Shown here: positions 34,558 to 44,807 of the stretch, in pieces
How positions within the stretch are numbered: the first letter of the stretch is position 1
Layout: every line of letters starts with the position of its first letter
Assembly (NCBI GenBank): GCA_021234155.1
Contig: JAJEKV010000002.1
Coordinates: 32,353,645-32,417,644 of the forward strand
Source of the DNA: Isoetes taiwanensis
Lineage: Eukaryota; Streptophyta; Lycopodiopsida; Isoetales; Isoetaceae
Direction: 5' to 3'
Length of the DNA: 64,000 nt
Made by a program: the position numbers and the translations under genes
The notes under the pieces: generated by a model
Database searches by the model: none
Told to the model about the DNA's origin: nothing
The model's input: the letters and a program-made list of their open reading frames with translations, nothing else

Positions 34558-36197
34558 ATGGATGCCCATAATCCTCTTCTGAATCTGCAATATGGCTCTT
34601 CAAATTGTCGTGATCTGTCGGATCTGCTGCCTTTGCTGATCGGATCAGATAAAGAATCTTTTCAGCGCAAAGATTGGCTTGATTCTTCGACCAAGAGCAC
34701 GGATGTTTTGTGTGGGGCTTCAGAGACCTTTTCCATTTTAATACCAGACACGTTGCAAGGGTTCAGCTATTCTTCGACGAATCCTCAACCAAAGGTTTCT
34801 TCCTTATCCACTGCAAATGACGAATTCTTTTCACTTTTTCAAAAACCCAGTCGCCATAGCCAGCCTTCTTTTCTTGGCTCATCTTGGGATTCGAATCCTG
34901 GTTCTATTAATCCACCGCTTCAAACAGCTAAATCCTTTGATAGATTCAAGTATCTGCCTGCCATGGGTTCGATTTATCCTTCGTTAGATTCCTATTGTGA
35001 TAAATCTCAAACCCTTAGTCAGTTTCAAGTTAATGCCATCGTAGATAATATCAAGGCAAAGGGCTCTGGTGGGAAAAGATTTGATGCTCTGAACTACAGT
35101 TCGGACTTGGATCTGAGGCATCAAGCAGATTCGTCAGATTTGATAGAAGAAATGGAGGAAAGACCGGTTTCGGGAATTCAAAAATCTGCTGCAAAGGTTA
35201 CTGCTTCTAAAAACCTTGTTTCCGAGAGGAAAAGAAGAAAAAAACTGAATGAAAGACTCTATTCATTACGAGCAGTAGTTCCGAAGATCAGCAAAGTAAG
35301 AAATGCGATGAAATTGATGTTTTTAATCCCAGAGACTGGATTTTGTTCGTGTTCTTTGTGCCAGTTCTTACAGATTTGTTGGGTTTTTGTTTTGGGCAGA
35401 TGGACAAGGCTTCTATAGTAGGAGATGCAATTGATTACGTTCGGGATCTTCAGAAAAAAGTGAAAGAGCTTCAGGATGACATCGAAAATCTGGAAGCTGA
35501 AGAAAAGAGAATGGAGGAGAGTTGTGAAAGACGAGCCTTGAATGAATGCATGGTTCTAGATGGATGGCCTGATACAGATGGAACTTCTTTTGAAGGCAGA
35601 GCAGATTGTGAACCAGATCTTGCAATTGTTGAAGATGGATCTGCCAACACCAGCCGGACAAAAATCCTCCTTGAAGTAAGTTTCTTAACTAACACCAACT
35701 TTAATTTCGTAAGAGGGGTTTAACATTTCTTAATACCGTACAGAAGTTAAGCTAAATTTTTTCTCCAAAGTCGTCCATTTTGTCAACATTAAGTCCTCTT
35801 TCCTTAATTCCTTACTGAACCAAGCTAGTTTTTCCTCTTTTAAAACAGCTAGAAGTATCAAGGCTTGAAGATCAGGTGTTCTACTTGAGAATCAACTGCA
35901 GAGATCATGGAAATAGCATCTTGATTCAGTTAGCAAGAGCTTTAGAATCCTTAGGATTAGAGTATAGCACTGCCAATCTCATGTCGTTTGGTGGTGTGAT
36001 CATCAACAATTTCGTTGCTGAGGTCTGCTCTTTTTCTCCATAGAATGTTTTTCTTTCATTTCTTTCACATGTTCCATTTTTCAATAGCTGTTCTCAATCC
36101 ATCTCTTGAAATGTAGATGAAAGACTGGAAGAACCTGAAGACTGAAGAAGTTAAGAGCATAATCATGGAGGAAATTTCTCGATACGGGCTATGTTAA
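34558..36197 (+). CDS. bHLH transcription factor, AMS-like, four exons
   Basis: The exons are 34558-35295, 35400-35675, 35849-36022 and 36117-36197, all with GT...AG borders. The lengths 738, 276, 174 and 81 are each multiples of three, giving a 422-residue protein. The bHLH domain starts near residue 218: KNLVSERKRRKKLNERLYSL has the Glu and Arg residues that read the E-box. Helix 2 (MDKASIVGDAIDYVRDLQKK) begins exactly at exon 2, followed by a coiled coil (VKELQDDIENLEAEEKR). The C-terminal part (VFYLRINCRDHGNSILIQLA, LGLEYSTANLMSFGGVIINN) is ACT-like and probably mediates dimerisation. The closest fit is the ABORTED MICROSPORES/bHLH21 group, which controls tapetum and pollen development in angiosperms. 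No defect is visible. The N-terminal 200 residues are Ser-rich and not recognised. Confidence 0.9.
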
Positions 36198-36848
36198 TAT
36201 GTTGTATGGTCATGTCATAAATGAGACACATGTCCCTGTAATTAGGATAGCGTACTCGTGGCCATGTTGTACTTCATACTCTTTCAAATAGCTAGTATAG
36301 TAATATAAAGTCATGCACAAAATATTCCACCAAAACGCGTCTATAGTACTTATGCTTAACGAGCGGGGGTCCCAGAAATTAAACATTCTTGAGTTTGTTT
36401 GACTTGCTTCATGAATACTTGGAAATTCTCTAACAATTACGTCAAACTTTATCGCTCATACCTTATTCCCTTTCAATTAAAAAGGGGAAAAAATATAGAT
36501 CATGACAAGGACGAGCTGAAACCCTAGGCGTCAAGAGAGAAGCATGGCAACACTCTACCAAAAAATACACATGAATTGTTATAACAAGGAAGTAAGAAAA
36601 CAACTTGCCCTTTGTGCATTTAAAAATTGCATTAGTTTAGTAGTCAATCCGGAGGAACACAAAGTAAACTGGGCAGCATTTGTTGAATGCCAATATAAAA
36701 AAGACGCAAGTGAAAACACAAGCAGATGGTAAAACACACATTAAGAGAATTGAAGTGAAGGGAGGTAACAATATATGAGAACAAAGCAGTGGATAAAGTT
36801 AAGTGTCATAAATGAAGTGGAAGCAATAGGAAGTGAGTTAAAAGCTAA
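36198..36848. other. 3' flank of the bHLH gene and A-rich sequence
   Basis: No polyadenylation signal is clear. From about 36480 the plus strand becomes A-rich and resembles the composition of 541-4700. A 62-codon frame at 36544 has no recognised domain. Confidence 0.4.
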
Positions 36849-36965
36849 TGAGAATAGAATAGAATTGGTTTTTTTTTGTCCATGGAGACCAAAAAGACCT
36901 ATGGGACCCAAACAAAGAACACAATAGGCCTACTATTGTCCAGGACTAGAAAAAACCCCACCCCG
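36849..36965 (-). mobile_element. SINE-like retroposon copy with (TTCTA)n tail
   Basis: AGAATAGAATAGAATTGG, a T run, then GTCCATGGAGACC and CCTATGGGACCC. This is the longest-bodied copy of the family also seen at 1803, 45540 and 47297. Orientation is minus strand, with the tail at the left. Confidence 0.6.
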
Positions 36966-37039
36966 AGGGTTTTTGAAGCAAAAACCTTAACATTAATAGG
37001 CTTGCTAATAAATTGCAAATTTAGGTACATTTTAATGTA

Positions 37040-37690
37040 GTGACAAAGGACACAACTGAGTTCGCGTGTCCATTACCTCTTGGAGGTACGATAATACCAA
37101 ATTATTTCCAACTTCAAAGCCTTGTGGTTGTTCCATGAAGATCTCATCCAATTGAGCATTTAAGAAGGCAGTACTTACATCCATATGATGTATGTCAAGG
37201 TTCTTGGCATTTGCAAATGCTAATAACATTCTTATACTTGCTAATTTGACTATTGGTGAGAAGGTCTCATAATCTAGTCCTTTCCTTTGGGAAAATCCTT
37301 TTGCAACCAACCTGCATTTATATTTCTGCCCTTTCCCATCTGAGTCAGGCTTAAGTCTAAATATCCATTTGTTTTTAACAATATTTTCCCACCAGGTCTC
37401 TCAACTAGTTCATAGGTTTGTGTTCTTTGAAAAGCATTCAATTCCTCTTCCATTATCCAGCATAATGAATCTCTTGCAACCATTGATTCTTCATAACAAG
37501 AGGGCACATTAGATTCTAGAATAGCCAAAATTTGTTCAAATTCAGATTCCTCAATAAACCTCCTACTTTTCCCTTCATCACTACGCCTATATTTGTTTGC
37601 ATCAATTTTCAAGTCATCCTTGAGTCTTTCTGCTTCTGTTTTCCTTTTCCTGACTAGTAATGTGTGCTCGGCAATGCCGGGCATTATTCT
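37040..37690 (-). pseudogene. Ty1/copia pol fragment (integrase tail to RT start)
   Basis: Minus strand: KTEAERLKDDLKIDANKYR, then AFQRTQTYELVERPGGKI, then VAKGFSQRKGLDYETFSPIV, MLLAFANAKNLDIHHMDV and MEQPQGFEVGNNLV. It is a close relative of the element at 38508-50976, whose corresponding part is at 47100-47760. A frameshift divides it near 37290. No LTR is attached, so it is a truncated relic. Confidence 0.9.
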
Positions 37691-38507
37691 TGGGCGCATC
37701 TGAAATCAAGACGATGATAGTGGTTTCTTTATCTATTTTAGGGCATTCGCTTTATGGAAAGCATATGTACTGCGTAGTTAACATGATTGTAATTGTAGGC
37801 TAGCGTGGTAGAAATTGAATATTTCCACAAAAGGCAACATAACATATGATTGTAATTGAAGTGTGGAGATTTCCACAAAGGATAACAAAAAATATGGAGT
37901 AGTAATAGAACAGACGAAACATTAATAGAAGCAACAATCGTGGTCTGGTATTTGCCATAAATATTAATTAGAAAAAGGTGACTTGTTTCATTCAAAATTG
38001 CCATTCTACTCATATACTATGGAATTGGAATGGTAGTTCCAATCTATATGGTTCCCTGATTCAAATGTTGTGCTTTTGACCGCGTAAGAAGTGCTTCCAA
38101 TGACATAAGAAAAGGGACGGTCATCAATTTAAGTCAAAAACGATAATGAGTCTCCACCATATACAGATTCAACTCATTGCTTGTTGAGTGGCTTTCTGCT
38201 TCCCAGGTTTTGAGACTTAAATGCCTTGGAACCTTAGAGATGAAAGACAAATATATAACCCATCATTAAACCTTTTGGATTGATGTATACAGTTATGTTT
38301 GAACCATATTTGGATAACTCATCCATTCAGCTTAATAACTATGCATCCATGAATGAGCAATACTTGGCACCGGGATGGTCCTGCTTGTCTCTTGAGGGGA
38401 TGACAATTTTAGTGGACCTTATATATTTGATAAAATTGTCCAACTAATGGACCTTTATATGCATGGCAAATGTTTATTTCAACTTCATATATATCTATAG
38501 CACATTT
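37691..38507. other. No gene seen
   Basis: AT-rich spacer up to the copia 5' LTR. AATATTTCCACAAA and GAGATTTCCACAAAGG form a small local duplication near 37815-37880. Confidence 0.4.
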
Positions 38508-39080
38508 TGTTGTATTGGTCAGAAAAATATTCTCTGAGATCATTGTGATCACTAAAGTTGGATCCTGTGCTAGGTTTTATACCTAAGTTATGGAAAGCAC
38601 TTGTATCATCTATGAACCATATGTGCATGGTTGATATAATATCTTAACCTAATGGTTCATAGGTTAAGGTTAACTATTATATTTGGAGGGAAAGACCATT
38701 ACTATTTAAATCAGCAAATAAGATTGAAACAAATTGGTTCATAAGCTCGGTGGTGGCAAAACCGTCGGGGCTTGTGGATCTCGGTTGCTTAATCGCCGGA
38801 TCCTTCAGATTATATAAGCTAAAGCTAAGATCTAACTCTGTGTGAGCCGGATCTAGCAGAAATGTATTGAAACAAGTATGGTCTAGGAAGCTACAGTGTT
38901 CGGGTCAATCCCAAAGCTACAGTAGAATTCGATATTTGATTTCAATGGTTAACTGGAATTTTGAGTTGTGAAGTTAAGACTTTGAGTTGTGAAATAGTCT
39001 TAAAACTTATTGTCTTAGATCAAGTTGTTTCTTTGTTAGTGATTTCTTTTTATTGGATTACTATACATCTTGATCTAACA
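38508..39080 (+). repeat. Copia 5' LTR
   Basis: Starts TGTTGTATTGGTCAG and ends GATCTAACA. Internal ATTATATAAGC near 38812 may be the TATA box. Confidence 0.9.
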
Positions 39081-39085
39081 ATAAG

Positions 39086-39097
39086 TGGTATCAGAGC
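39086..39097 (+). promoter_or_regulatory. Primer binding site for initiator tRNA-Met
   Basis: TGGTATCAGAGC, five bases after the LTR, complementary to the 3' end of plant initiator tRNA-Met. Confidence 0.95.
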
Positions 39098-39114
39098 ACT
39101 CCATGTTCAGGGTC

Positions 39115-39643
39115 ATGGCCAGTAGATTTGGAGCAAGTTTGCTCAATGCTGTTGAAGTCTATAAAGGAGGGCCAAGATTTCAAATCTGGAAAAACCAGAT
39201 TATGCATATTCTGGAAGTAGAAGAACTTTGGGAACTTGTAGATCCCAATGTAGGTGAGGATTATGCAGATGACACATCTGCTACAAGCGTTGCTGGTGCA
39301 AGCTCAACAGCAGGAGAAGTCAGAGGAGGAGGACTGTCTGCAAATCCTAGTGGAGAAGGAAGCAGCTCAACAAATGCAACCAGAATTGCAAAATTAAAGG
39401 AGGCCAAAGGAATTATTTGCAGTAAGGTTGGACCAACCATTATGCTAAAACTCAGAGGTAAGACACCTAGGCAAATGTGGAGTTATTTGCTTAAAAATTA
39501 GGAGGCCAAGACATCTTCACAAATTGATGTTTTGGAAACTGAACTAAGGAACCTAAGATTTCATGAGGATGATGATGTGTCAGAATTTTTTAATAAATTC
39601 GATAACATCATAGCAGACTTAGATGGAGCTGGAGTAGTTATTA
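39115..39643 (+). pseudogene. Copia gag, N-terminal part
   Basis: The start ATG is at 39115, after the PBS (MASRFGASLLNAVEVYKGG). The frame contains KNQIMHILEVEELWELVDP and ICSKVGPTIMLKLRGKTPRQ. A TAG at 39499 replaces the His codon found in the related copy at 57770. The frame then continues VSEFFNKFDNIIADLDGAG until the tyrosine-recombinase array interrupts it at 39644. The remainder of gag is at 45042-45595. Confidence 0.85.
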
Positions 39644-39696
39644 AATGAGATTTATCTTCGATTTACGAAACGAAGATAAATGAGGTTCTCAAAACC
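39644..39696. repeat. Element head with inverted repeat
   Basis: ATTTATCTTCG and CGAAGATAAAT are inverted partners. TTCTCAAAACC at 39686-39696 pairs with the element tail GGTTTTGAGA. Confidence 0.9.
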
Positions 39697-40062
39697 ATTG
39701 TAGTTTTAGTTAGGATCTCGTAGTTAGTTGGGCTCAGGCCGTTAGGATCCTGGAAGACTTTCTTATAGCAGAGCCGGGCTTCCATTTCTTTCATCAGCAC
39801 ATCTGCTGAGCGTCTCCAAGGCTCGACAACATCTTTTCCTCTGTTTTCTCGTAGTCCGTGCACTTTTTGTGCAAGCATTATTTTGTTGCCGGTTTCCCTA
39901 CAATTTTTCTCCTTGCAGGATACGCTACTGCACTCGGATTTTTCCTTTTTTCTTTGATTTTTCCCTGTGCTTCCCATTTCACCCGGCCGCTGCTCGTCAC
40001 ACTTCTGCTTCTTCATCCGAACTCAACCAGACTCACCTGCATTTGTCATCGTTGGATTCGTT

Positions 40063-40401
40063 ATGGCACCTAGGCTGGGAAAACGTACCATGGGAGAGGC
40101 TTCTGGCACCATACCCGACCCTGTAGATGCTCCTCTTGAGGATTTTGCTAGAGCCCCAGCATGGGCGGCAGGCATGGAGCAACGCCTTGCTGCGCACAGA
40201 GATGACCGAATGGGCGAGCTTGATGCCAAGATCACTGCTCTGCAGCAGGAAATTGAGAGAAAGAGCAAGAAGTCCCGCACCCCAGCCCTGAAATTTGATG
40301 GGAACATGCGCCAATTTGATTTTCTAAATGAGGTGGAGGACGTGTTTGCAGAAATTGAGAGCAAACTCAGGATGGAAAAACACCTTGGGGTGTCTCTGTA
40401 G
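40063..40401 (+). CDS. Gag-like coiled-coil ORF, unit 1
   Basis: The frame starting MAPRLGKRTMGEASG (40063) contains a coiled coil (MEQRLAAHRDDRMGELDAKI, TALQQEIERKSKK) and FDGNMRQFDFLNEVEDVFAE. A TAG ends it at 40399, but the same frame runs on as QSIDKGNSLIKNRKQYVLIR and stops at 40540. This KFxGN-xxQF plus LIxxRxK pattern resembles the first ORF of animal tyrosine-recombinase elements, which I infer from memory. Unit 2 carries the same TAG, so readthrough or an intron is possible. Upstream ATGs in this frame also exist. Confidence 0.6.
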   Translation: MAPRLGKRTMGEASGTIPDPVDAPLEDFARAPAWAAGMEQRLAAHRDDRMGELDAKITALQQEIERKSKKSRTPALKFDGNMRQFDFLNEVEDVFAEIESKLRMEKHLGVSL

Positions 40402-40531
40402 CAGTCCATCGACAAAGGTAACTCTCTTATCAAAAATAGGAAACAATATGTCTTGATTAGGGATAGAGGGGGTCCAAAGGCACCCGTGGGTACTCTTCAA
40501 GAATTGGTGTATTCCCAAGCGAATCTCTTTC

Positions 40532-41321
40532 TTGCCTGCTAGTCCTACAACCATCTGCCTTTACATCACAAGGTTATTGTCCTCTCCTAACCCACTAGCG
40601 CGTGTTAACACCTCGATTGCTTCTATTGCATTCTATCATCTTTTGGCTGGATTCTCAAAGCCTACAGAACACCCTCATGTAGGCCTTGCCCGTGATATTT
40701 GCGAAGAGGTTGTCTACAGCTACACCGATGAAAAAGCAGCCCATCCTTCCTTATATGATTCGCAAACTCTTTGATAAATTTGCATCACCGTCTGCCTCTT
40801 TGTATGACATTATGAGATGTACATCCATTGTGCTTGCTTTCGTCGCATTTCTTCGCAGCAGTGAGCTTCTAGCCTTACACTGGAATGAAATTTTGATTTT
40901 GAAATCCCATGCCAGCCTTTTTATCCGGGCCTCCAAGACTGACCAATCAGGTGCTGGAGCTTGGGTCTCGTTTGCTCGTGTGTATGGACCTTATTGCCCT
41001 GTTGGCCTCTTAGAAAGATTATTACAGTTGGGCAGGTACAGTATGGTTGATGGATCCAATGGTGGCCACCTGCTAAGAGGCATCCGGACAACGCATCAAG
41101 GTTGTTTCTTGAGGAGGAAAGCAGTCTCATATACCACCTTGAGGGTATGGTTTAAGCAGTGCTTGGCTGCGATTGGAGAGGATGCCAGTGCATTTGGAAC
41201 CCACTCGGCGAGAAGAGGAGGTGCGACTACAGCAGCGGCATTTAACGTTCCTGACATGAGTTTTAAAGCACATGGCCGTTGGCGCTCTATGTCTCCCCAT
41301 CCCTGCACCACCAACTATTAG
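40532..41321 (+). pseudogene. Tyrosine recombinase, unit 1 (inactivated)
   Basis: Nearly identical to the unit 2 enzyme. An extra T near 40698 (GATATTTGCG versus GATATTGCG) shifts the frame, so two overlapping frames, 40532-40774 and 40686-41321, cover the protein. A 19-nt deletion after GGCGCTCT (about 41288) removes the codons for DSAKDGY, including the catalytic Tyr, and shifts the frame to an early stop. The upstream catalytic Arg (RSSEL), Lys (SKTDQ) and HxxR (HSARR) remain. This copy cannot recombine DNA. Confidence 0.9.
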
Positions 41322-41427
41322 TTTCCTGCTCTTTGGGTTTAGGACCTGCGGATGCTCAATGCTTGGTGCATTTAGCCTCTTCTCCTTCTGCTTGCGATTA
41401 GTTTGCTTGCTGCCTCTGTGTTCAGAA

Positions 41428-41514
41428 CCATGTTGTAAACTGAAATATCATAATAGTGAGACGCTCGGATGGGCATTCATTTCTCTTTGTCTACTTCTCC
41501 TACTGGTTTTGAGA
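41428..41514. repeat. Element tail, unit 1
   Basis: GAACCATGTTGTAAACTGAA through CTACTGGTTTTGAGA. It recurs at 43313-43400 and, amplified, at 44808-45041. Confidence 0.9.
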
Positions 41515-41567
41515 AATGAGATTTATCTTCGATTTACGAAACGAAGATAAATGAGGTTCTCAAAACC
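41505..41567. repeat. Unit 1/unit 2 junction hairpin
   Basis: GGTTTTGAGAA-ATGAG-ATTTATCTTCG, a 10-base loop, then CGAAGATAAAT-GAGG-TTCTCAAAACC. Two 11-bp stems stack across the junction. AAATGAG appears on both sides. This is the structure a circular form would have at its joint. Confidence 0.9.
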
Positions 41568-41933
41568 ATTGTAGTTTTAGTTAGGATCTCGTAGTTAGTT
41601 GGGCTCAGGCCGTTAGGATCCTGGAAGACTTTCTTATAGCAGAGCCGGGCTTCCATTTCTTTCATCAGCACATCTGCTGAGCGTCTCCAAGGCTCGACAA
41701 CATCTTTTCCTCTGTTTTCTCGTAGTCCGTGCACTTTTTGTGCAAGCATTATTTTGTTGCCGGTTTCCCTACAATTTTTCTCCTTGCAGGATACGCTACT
41801 GCACTCGGATTTTTCCTTTTTTCTTTGATTTTTCCCTGTGCTTCCCATTTCACCCGGCCCGCCGCCACACTCGTCATACGCTTCTTCATCCGAACTCAAC
41901 CAGACTCACCTGCATTTGTCATCGTTGGATTCG

Positions 41934-42269
41934 TTATGGCACCTAGGCTGGGAAAACGTACCATGGGAGAGGCTTCTGGCACCATACCCGACCGATGCTC
42001 CTCTTGAGGATTTTGCTAGAGCCCCAGCATGGGCGGCAGGCATGGAGCAACGCCTTGCTGCGCACAGAAATGACCGAATGGGAGAGCTTGATGCCAAGAT
42101 CACTGCTCTGCAGCAGGAAATTGAGAGAAAGAGCAAGAAGTCCCGCACCCCAGCCCTGAAATTTGATGGGAACATGCGCCAATTTGATTTTCTAAATGAG
42201 GTGGAGGACGTGTTTGCAGAAATTGAGAGCAAACTCAGGATGGAAAAACACCTTGGGGTGTCTCTGTAG
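41934..42269 (+). pseudogene. Gag-like coiled-coil ORF, unit 2
   Basis: Same protein as in unit 1. A 5-base deletion (CCCGACCGATGC for CCCGACCCTGTAGATGC) near 41992 breaks the link between MAPRLGKRTMGEASG and DAPLEDFARAPAW. The TAG after HLGVSL is retained. Confidence 0.7.
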
Positions 42270-42399
42270 CAGTCCATCGACAAAGGTAACTCTCTTATCA
42301 AAAATAGGAAACAATATGTCTTGATTAGGGATAGAGGGGGTCCAAAGGCACCCGTGGGTACTCTTCAAGAATTGGTGTATTCCCAAGCGAATCTCTTTC

Positions 42400-43287
42400 T
42401 TGCCTGCTAGTCCTACAACCATCTGCCTTTACATCACAAGGTTATTGTCCTCTCCTAACCCACTAGCGCGTGTTAACACCTCAATTGCTTCCATTGCCTT
42501 CCATCATTTGCTGGCTGGATTCCCAAAGCCGACGGAACACCCCTTAGTAGGCCTTGCCCGTGATATTGCGAAGAGGTTGTCTACAGCTACACCGATGAAA
42601 AAGCAGCCCATCCTTCCTTATATGATTCGCAAACTCTTTGATAAATTTGCATCACCGTCTGCCTCTTTGTATGACATTATGAGATGTACATCCATTGTGC
42701 TTGCTTTCGTCGCATTTCTTCGCAGCAGTGAGCTTCTAGCCTTACACTGGAATGAAATTTTGATTTTGAAATCCCATGCCAGCCTTTTTATCCGGGCCTC
42801 CAAGACTGACCAATCAGGTGTTGGAGCTTGGGTCTCGTTTGCTCGTGTGTATGGACCTTATTGCCCTGTTGGCCTCTTAGAAAGATTATTACAGTTGGGC
42901 AGGTACAGTATGGTTGATGGATCCAATGGTGGCCACCTGCTAAGAGGCATCCGGACAACGCATCAAGGTTGTTTCTTGAGGAGGAAAGCAATCTCATATA
43001 CCACCTTGAGGGTATGGTTTAAGCAGTGCTTGGCTGCGATTGGAGAGGATGCCAGTGCATTTGGAACCCACTCGGCGAGAAGAGGAGGTGCGACTACAGC
43101 AGCGGCATTTAACGTTCCTGACAGAATTTTTAAAGCACATGACCGTTGGCGCTCTGATTCAGCAAAGGACGGCTATGTCTCCCCATCCCTGCACCACCAA
43201 CTATTAGTTTCCCGCTCTTTGGGTTTAGGACCTGCGGATGCTCAATGCTTGGTGCATTTAGCCTCTTCTCCTTCTGCTTGCGATTAG
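42400..43287 (+). CDS. Tyrosine recombinase, unit 2 (catalytic residues intact)
   Basis: A 295-residue frame. The N-terminal helical core-binding part contains VNTSIASIAFHHLLAGF and PTEHPLVGLARDIAKRL. The catalytic domain has FLRSSELLALHW (Arg of box I), RASKTDQSG (Lys), THSARRGGATTAA (HxxR of box II), AHDRWRSDSAKDGYV (His/Trp position and nucleophilic Tyr) and ends SRSLGLGPADAQCL. The spacing and the GxHSxRRGGATxAA...RWRSxxAKDGYV pattern match tyrosine recombinases of DIRS/Ngaro/Crypton-type elements. They cut and rejoin DNA through a covalent 3'-phosphotyrosine. No upstream signal decides the start; the ATG at 42400 may be internal if splicing joins the gag-like ORF. RT and RNase H are absent from the unit. 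Confidence 0.85.
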   Translation: MPASPTTICLYITRLLSSPNPLARVNTSIASIAFHHLLAGFPKPTEHPLVGLARDIAKRLSTATPMKKQPILPYMIRKLFDKFASPSASLYDIMRCTSIVLAFVAFLRSSELLALHWNEILILKSHASLFIRASKTDQSGVGAWVSFARVYGPYCPVGLLERLLQLGRYSMVDGSNGGHLLRGIRTTHQGCFLRRKAISYTTLRVWFKQCLAAIGEDASAFGTHSARRGGATTAAAFNVPDRIFKAHDRWRSDSAKDGYVSPSLHHQLLVSRSLGLGPADAQCLVHLASSPSACD

Positions 43288-43390
43288 TTTGCTTGCTGCC
43301 TCTGTGTTCAGAACCATGTTGTAAACTGAAATATCATAATAGTGAGACGCCCGGATGGGCATTCATTTCTCTTTGTCTACTTCTCCTACT

Positions 43391-43453
43391 GGTTTTGAGA
43401 AATGAGATTTATCTTCGATTTACGAAACAAAGATAAATGAGGTTCTCAAAACC
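43391..43453. repeat. Unit 2/unit 3 junction hairpin
   Basis: Same stacked inverted repeats as at 41505-41567, with one base change in the inner stem (AACAAAGATAAAT). Confidence 0.9.
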
Positions 43454-43596
43454 ATTGTAGTTTTAGTTAGGATCTCGTAGTTAGTTGGGCTCAGGCCGTT
43501 AGGATCCTGGAAGACTTTCTTATAGCAGAGCCGGGCTTCCATCTCTTTCATCAGCACATCTGCTGAGCGTCTCCAAGGCTCGACAACATCTTTCCC

Positions 43597-44807
43597 TAGA
43601 CCCGCCCACTCTAGACTTGTATTGAGTGAGAATCTCGTGCTGAGGTGGATTTAGTGCGTGAGACTGCCATGTTTTGCTCTTGATTGCATGTGGGAGACCC
43701 TCGTGTCTTATTGCTGGTTTTTGAGATTGCTGTGATTTGCATTAGATGTTGTGGGGAAGACCCTCGTGTCTTGTTGCTGGATTGAGTTTTCATAATGGTT
43801 TGGGTGATCACTGCTGACCAGTCTTGGTTATTTCAGATTTGCTTGTCTTAGGAGGCGCTGTCCATAGGACATTATGCACTGCAAGACCCCTCTTGTACGC
43901 AGCAGCGACAAGTGTTTATGTGCAGCGGGTCGTGGCCAAAGCATTGCTTCATGCAAATCACCCGATTCGTGAGCATCATCATGATCGTAGAAGTTTGTCA
44001 TTTTTGTTTCCATTGCAATATATCAGCGGGCTTTATCCAGCATATATGTTTTCACTAGCACATTGTATTTAATTTGATGAGACAGCATATTGCAGTAGCA
44101 CATTTGTATTTTTGTATTTGTGGGGCTGCACTCTAGAATTGTGTTTTTGGTATCAGTCTTGCAGCAGGTTGTTTCTGAGGGGCTAAAGGGGCCCTTGCTT
44201 AGGCTGGTAATGTGCGCCAGGCCTGTCTAACTGCCCTGCCGGAAGCCTCTTGATTGGTAGAGGTGAGTGGGGAAGAGTGTTACTGCATTTTCTACAGCAG
44301 CACATTCAACAAGGTACATGGTAAAACCAGGTGACAGTCAGTCTTTGCAAAATTTGGAGTACTGTAGTCTGGGTTTGTGTTTTCTCAATTGCATGCGCGT
44401 GGTATCAGTCTTGCAGCAGGTTTTTAGTTAAGGCCCTCCATTGGTTGGGTGCGAGACTGTTATGTCATGTTGGCAGGGAATGTGGTTTGAGCATTTTGCT
44501 GTAAAGGAGAATTTTGATTGTGCATACCTAGAAGTTGCAGCTGATGCTAGCCCTTTGGGTAGAGCTAGAAGTCTGAAAATGAAATGACAATGGGCGAGTG
44601 GATATGGTTCAGTTGCAGCAAACAAATAGGTGAGTTGGTTTATTCGGCAAGGTGCAATGGTACTCAAGGATGAGGTCTTAGTTGTAGCAAACATCAATTT
44701 GTATTCAGTGAAGGTTCTTTTAGAAGCATCAGATCGACATATCTATTTTGGGCCCTCCATTTGTTGGCTGCGAGATTGTTATCAGAATCAGGTATCTGGG
44801 ATTTGCA
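43597..44807. other. Non-coding interior of unit 3
   Basis: Sequence unrelated to units 1 and 2. GGTATCAGTCTTGCAGCAGG appears near 44148 and 44401, and GGCCCTCCATT-GTTGG-TGCGAGA near 44433 and 44751. No ORF is credible. Unit 3 looks like a non-autonomous relative that uses the same ends. Confidence 0.6.

Noticed and set aside
39085-39114. Copia gag start upstream at 39085
   Set aside because: It would overlap the primer binding site; the ATG at 39115 matches the start of the related reverse copy.
40023-40433. Minus-strand ORFs opposite the gag-like frame and the recombinase in both units
   Set aside because: Shadow frames of the plus-strand genes; no independent motif.
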